A stretch of 19,006 nucleotides of DNA from Parvularia atlantis. Its lineage: Eukaryota > Opisthokonta > Rotosphaerida. A model generated the notes under the pieces. The model was given only the letters and a program-made list of their open reading frames with translations, did no database searches and was not told the DNA's origin. Where the stretch lies: the NCBI GenBank assembly GCA_943704415.1, contig CALSCO010000309.1:1-19006 (forward strand), read 5' to 3'. Shown here one piece after another: positions 16,932 to 19,006 of this stretch. The translations under genes were made by a program, and so were the position numbers. How positions within the stretch are numbered: position 1 is the stretch's first letter; every line of letters starts with the position of its first letter.

Positions 16932-17524
16932 CGGCGCGGCGGCGCGCGGCGGTTGCGGCGCCGGCTCGGCGTCGGCCACGACCACGTCGGCGGCGGCGGT
17001 GAGGGCGTCCGCCTGCGCACGGCGCACGTCACGTCGAGCGCGTAGCGCGACGGGGCCGACCCCAGCGACGTGCCATCTTTTGGGGCTGTTGGCGAGCGCT
17101 TGCGGTGCCTGCGAGCGGCGCAGGGGCGTGGGCTGTTGGCGAGCGCTTGCGGTGCCTGCGAGCGGCGCAGGGGCGTGAGCGCTTGGCTTGTGATGCCTGC
17201 GGCAAGGGCACGCGCGCGTGCGCACGCGGCGCAAAGCCGACCACAGCACAGCGACGTTGTGCAGGGCGCCTGATGAGCGCGCCACCGCGACGTCACCGCG
17301 TCACCGCCCCGCCACTGCCACAGCTCCCCACCTGCGCCCTGTCCTCCCGTCGCCCCACCACGCGCAACCACGCCGGCGTGCGCGCGCTCAACGGCTCGTG
17401 GCGCGCCAACGAAGCAGCGAAGCGCGCCGCGGTCCTGCGTAGGCATCGTTGGTGGAGTTGGAATGGCAAGCAGTGTGTATGGGCCGGTTGGCAATGCCCA
17501 CTTCCTCCATAACCTTCGCGCTAC
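16932..17524. other. 593-bp divergent intergenic region
   Basis: The longest gene-poor stretch in the window, between the divergent TLDc gene and the Cys/His-repeat gene. Its left part (16932-17050) is in frame with the TLDc protein (ending ADVVVADAEPAPQPP before the Met) and may be 5' coding or leader sequence. At 17084-17177 is a perfect 47-bp tandem duplication. From about 17440 to 17520 GC content drops and the sequence holds GGAATGGCAAGCAGTG and CCTCCATAACC, so this is the likelier promoter of the gene starting at 17525. No convincing complete gene is visible on either strand. Confidence 0.5.
17084..17177. repeat. Perfect 47-bp tandem duplication
   Basis: Copy 1 (17084-17130) and copy 2 (17131-17177) are identical by eye, beginning GGCTGTTGGCGAGCGC and ending CAGGGGCGTG. 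A third, degraded copy seems to follow (GAGCGCTTGGCTTGTGATGCCTGCGGC at about 17177-17203). On the minus strand each copy carries GCGCCGCTCGCAG, which looks like an intron acceptor. The duplication may therefore sit at the 3' end of a 5'-UTR intron of the TLDc gene and duplicate its acceptor. As 47 is not a multiple of 3, it is probably non-coding. Confidence 0.8.
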
Positions 17525-18917
17525 ATGGCGACTCTCGGCCACCCGACGCCGCCGCCCTCGCCGGTCAAGCCGCAGGTCGGTGCCGAGGCACGGATGCACG
17601 CGCAGACGCAGCAGGCACACACCGCGAAGCATGACGCCGCCAATAGCATGAGCCGGCTGCGCTGGGTCCTCGACAAGACGCGCGGCGTGAAGCTGCTGCG
17701 CATCGAAGCGTTCGCCTCGGCGCTCGACGAGCTCCTGTGCAGCGAGTACGTCCTGCCGCAGCTCGTCTCGCTCAAAAACAACAAGAGCGAGCCGTCGTCG
17801 CCGTGGAGCGTCGGCGTGGCGTTCGCAGGCGTGCTCGGGACCGTCCTGTTCGACCTCGTCAAGGGCGCGCAGTGGTCCTTGCTGCCGGTGCTCGTCTTCA
17901 TCGCGTGCATGGTGGCGACGGTGTGGCACGCGCGCCATCTGCGAGCTGGTGTGTGCGGACGCCGCTTTTGTGTGCGATCGCTCACTGGCATGCTGACCGG
18001 CTCTTCGCAGTGCTCGAGCAGTACTGCGCCAATCCCGACTGCTACAGCACCGTCGCCGAACGGGGCTTGTGCAAGGCGCATCTGAGCGAGCGCACATCGT
18101 CCGCAGCAACTGCCGCAGCTACCGCCAGCGCCGACGCCAAAATCTGTGCGCGCATGACCGAATTATAGACGTGTCATCCCTCAACTTTTGTTGCACCGTC
18201 GTGCGCAGACAACAGCAACTGCTGCAACGCCCCGACGCTCCGCGGCAAGCCGTGCCGCAACCCAGTCAACTGCTGGATCCCGGCGCACGCCACATCACCT
18301 CAACAATTCGCGCCTCGCGATGCTGGCCGTCAAGGCCGCTGGTGCGGCTACGCGCCTTGTGACGGAAGATTGCGCAGCACCGAATGCTGACGCACGCACG
18401 CGCGCAGACGAGAAGCCGAAGACCGCGCGCACCGAGTCGAACGGCAGCCAGGCGCACTGCCTCGCGCCGACCAAGACGGGCACGGCGTGCATGAACACGG
18501 TCAACTGCGCGATCGAGGCGCACTGCAACTGGCGCAAGGCGATGGCGGCCAAGATGGGGCTCGCTGGCATCAAGGCGGAGCCGGTCACCGCAGCTAGCCA
18601 GCCGTCGTCGATCACGACCGAGAAGGCCAAGATCAAGGTTGAGCCGACTGCGGCAACGCATGGTGTAGCCCCAGCCGTCGCCAGCGATACTACAACCGTC
18701 AAGCGCAACCTGCCCACGGGCTGGAACGTCCAGTTGCCTGAGCGTGCGCCGCATTGTGCCTCGTCTGCGGCAAAGCTGAGCCGGACGCCGCGCGCGCACA
18801 GCCATCCCGGGCAAATGCAACGCAATTACGAGCAAGAACGAGCGCTGCCGCAACTGGCCCGGCTGCTCTATCGCCGCGCACATCCAGCAGCGCGCCGCGC
18901 AGCTTTCGCCTCAGTGA
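17525..18917 (+). CDS. Unrecognised protein: membrane-type N-terminus plus Cys/His repeats (C-x9-C-x5-C-x4-H), 5 exons, with a probable frameshift
   Basis: Function unknown. Exon 1 encodes a Pro-rich start, a helical segment (SRLRWVLDKTRGVKLLRIEA), then two hydrophobic stretches: WSVGVAFAGVLGTVLFDLV and LLPVLVFIACMVATVW. Exon 2 has YCANPDCYSTVAERGLCKAH (C-x4-C-x9-C-x2-H). Exons 3, 4 and 5 each hold one unit of identical spacing C-x9-C-x5-C-x4-H: starting CNAPTLRGKPC, CLAPTKTGTAC and CNAITSKNERC, each ending A-H. The pattern C-x-A-x-T-x-x-[GN]-x-x-C resembles short zinc-binding modules (DUF5763-like) seen in large DNA viruses, phages and some eukaryotes. Introns: 17949-18010, 18146-18208, 18342-18407 and 18744-18801. 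With these, exon 3 is one base out of frame (see findings); a weak donor GTCAAG at 18329 would avoid it. Exon 2 alone would end at a TAG (18166). Whether exon 1 belongs to the same gene is likely, from phase continuity, but unproven. Confidence 0.55.
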
Positions 18918-18932
18918 TCATGCCGAGCCTAT

Positions 18933-18952
18933 TGTGACATTATTGTGTCACA
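18933..18952. repeat. Inverted repeat, 7-bp arms, just after a stop codon
   Basis: TGTGACA (18933-18939) and TGTCACA (18946-18952) are perfect inverted repeats around a 6-base TTATTG loop, 15 bp after the TGA of the Cys/His-repeat gene. It stands in an AT-richer patch of an otherwise GC-rich region. It could be a 3'-end hairpin or a palindromic binding site (TGACA half-sites). The rest of the window to 19006 is CT-rich with no gene visible. Confidence 0.6.
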
Positions 18953-19006
18953 CTTCTCTCGCTCGCCTCGCACCTCGCACCTTGCATTGTGTGCCCCGCC
19001 CTCGCC

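Noticed and set aside
17275-17512. Short plus-strand open frame starting MSAPPRRH
   Set aside because: No splice or domain support, and atypical composition; it lies in the probable divergent promoter region.
16211-18109. 632-codon minus-strand open frame across 17100-18100
   Set aside because: It overlaps LysM exons out of frame and the antisense of the Cys/His-repeat gene; its composition is Arg/Ala/Pro/Ser noise without domain blocks.
1-19006. Mobile elements, CRISPR arrays, tRNA or rRNA genes
   Set aside because: No terminal repeats with transposase motifs, no regularly spaced repeats and no cloverleaf-like segments were found on either strand by eye.

Overview
The window reads as a compact, very GC-rich nuclear locus from a fungus, most likely a basidiomycete. 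This is inferred from gene content: a Byr4/Bfa1-type septation GAP subunit, an RSC9-like remodeller subunit with C2H2 fingers, a YEA4-type nucleotide-sugar transporter, an STK19-like protein and a TLDc protein. Gene architecture agrees. I place about 54 spliceosomal introns, mostly 43-67 nt, usually with donor GTGCG, a CTGAC or CTCAC branch-like motif close to the 3' end, and a CAG acceptor. I see no rRNA, tRNA, CRISPR or transposon. The exact species cannot be told from the sequence.

Layout, left to right. 1-450 (+) is the 3' end of a glycerophosphodiester phosphodiesterase. 552-2787 (-) is a Byr4/Bfa1-like protein with an unusual hydrophobic N-terminus. 2909-5231 (+) is an RSC9-like chromatin-remodelling subunit. 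5319-8394 (-) is a chain of 11 in-frame exons. It encodes a presequence-like N-terminus, four SANT/Myb-like repeats and an unidentified helical region with a strongly acidic tract; it may be one gene or two. 8428-9388 (+) is a compact TrmH/SpoU 2'-O-methyltransferase. 9440-10873 (+) is an intronless family-92 glycosyltransferase. 11038-11637 (+) is a small acidic tail-anchored protein. 11746-13043 (-) is a YEA4/SLC35B4-like transporter. 13072-14195 (+) is an STK19-like winged-helix protein. 14279-16931 (-) is a LysM-GRAM-TLDc (OXR1/NCOA7-type) protein with 14 exons. 17525-18917 (+) is an unrecognised gene with a membrane-type N-terminal part and Cys/His repeats of strict C-x9-C-x5-C-x4-H spacing.

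Genes are packed in divergent and convergent pairs. Divergent start codons lie only 28 bp (transporter/STK19), 33 bp (SANT protein/TrmH) and about 67-121 bp (Byr4/RSC9) apart. Convergent stops lie about 80-110 bp apart, with short T-rich, CT or GT tracts between them. The genes do not form one pathway; they are housekeeping functions: septation signalling, chromatin remodelling, RNA modification, glycosylation, nucleotide-sugar transport, DNA repair and oxidative-stress or vesicle-related TLDc function.

The least explained items are the Cys/His-repeat gene (with a likely frameshift in one repeat), the SANT-repeat protein with a mitochondrial-type presequence joined to an unknown acidic half, the bacterial-style TrmH, and the uniform GTGCG donor. 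Exon boundaries come from manual reading of splice signals and frame continuity and have not been tested against transcripts.
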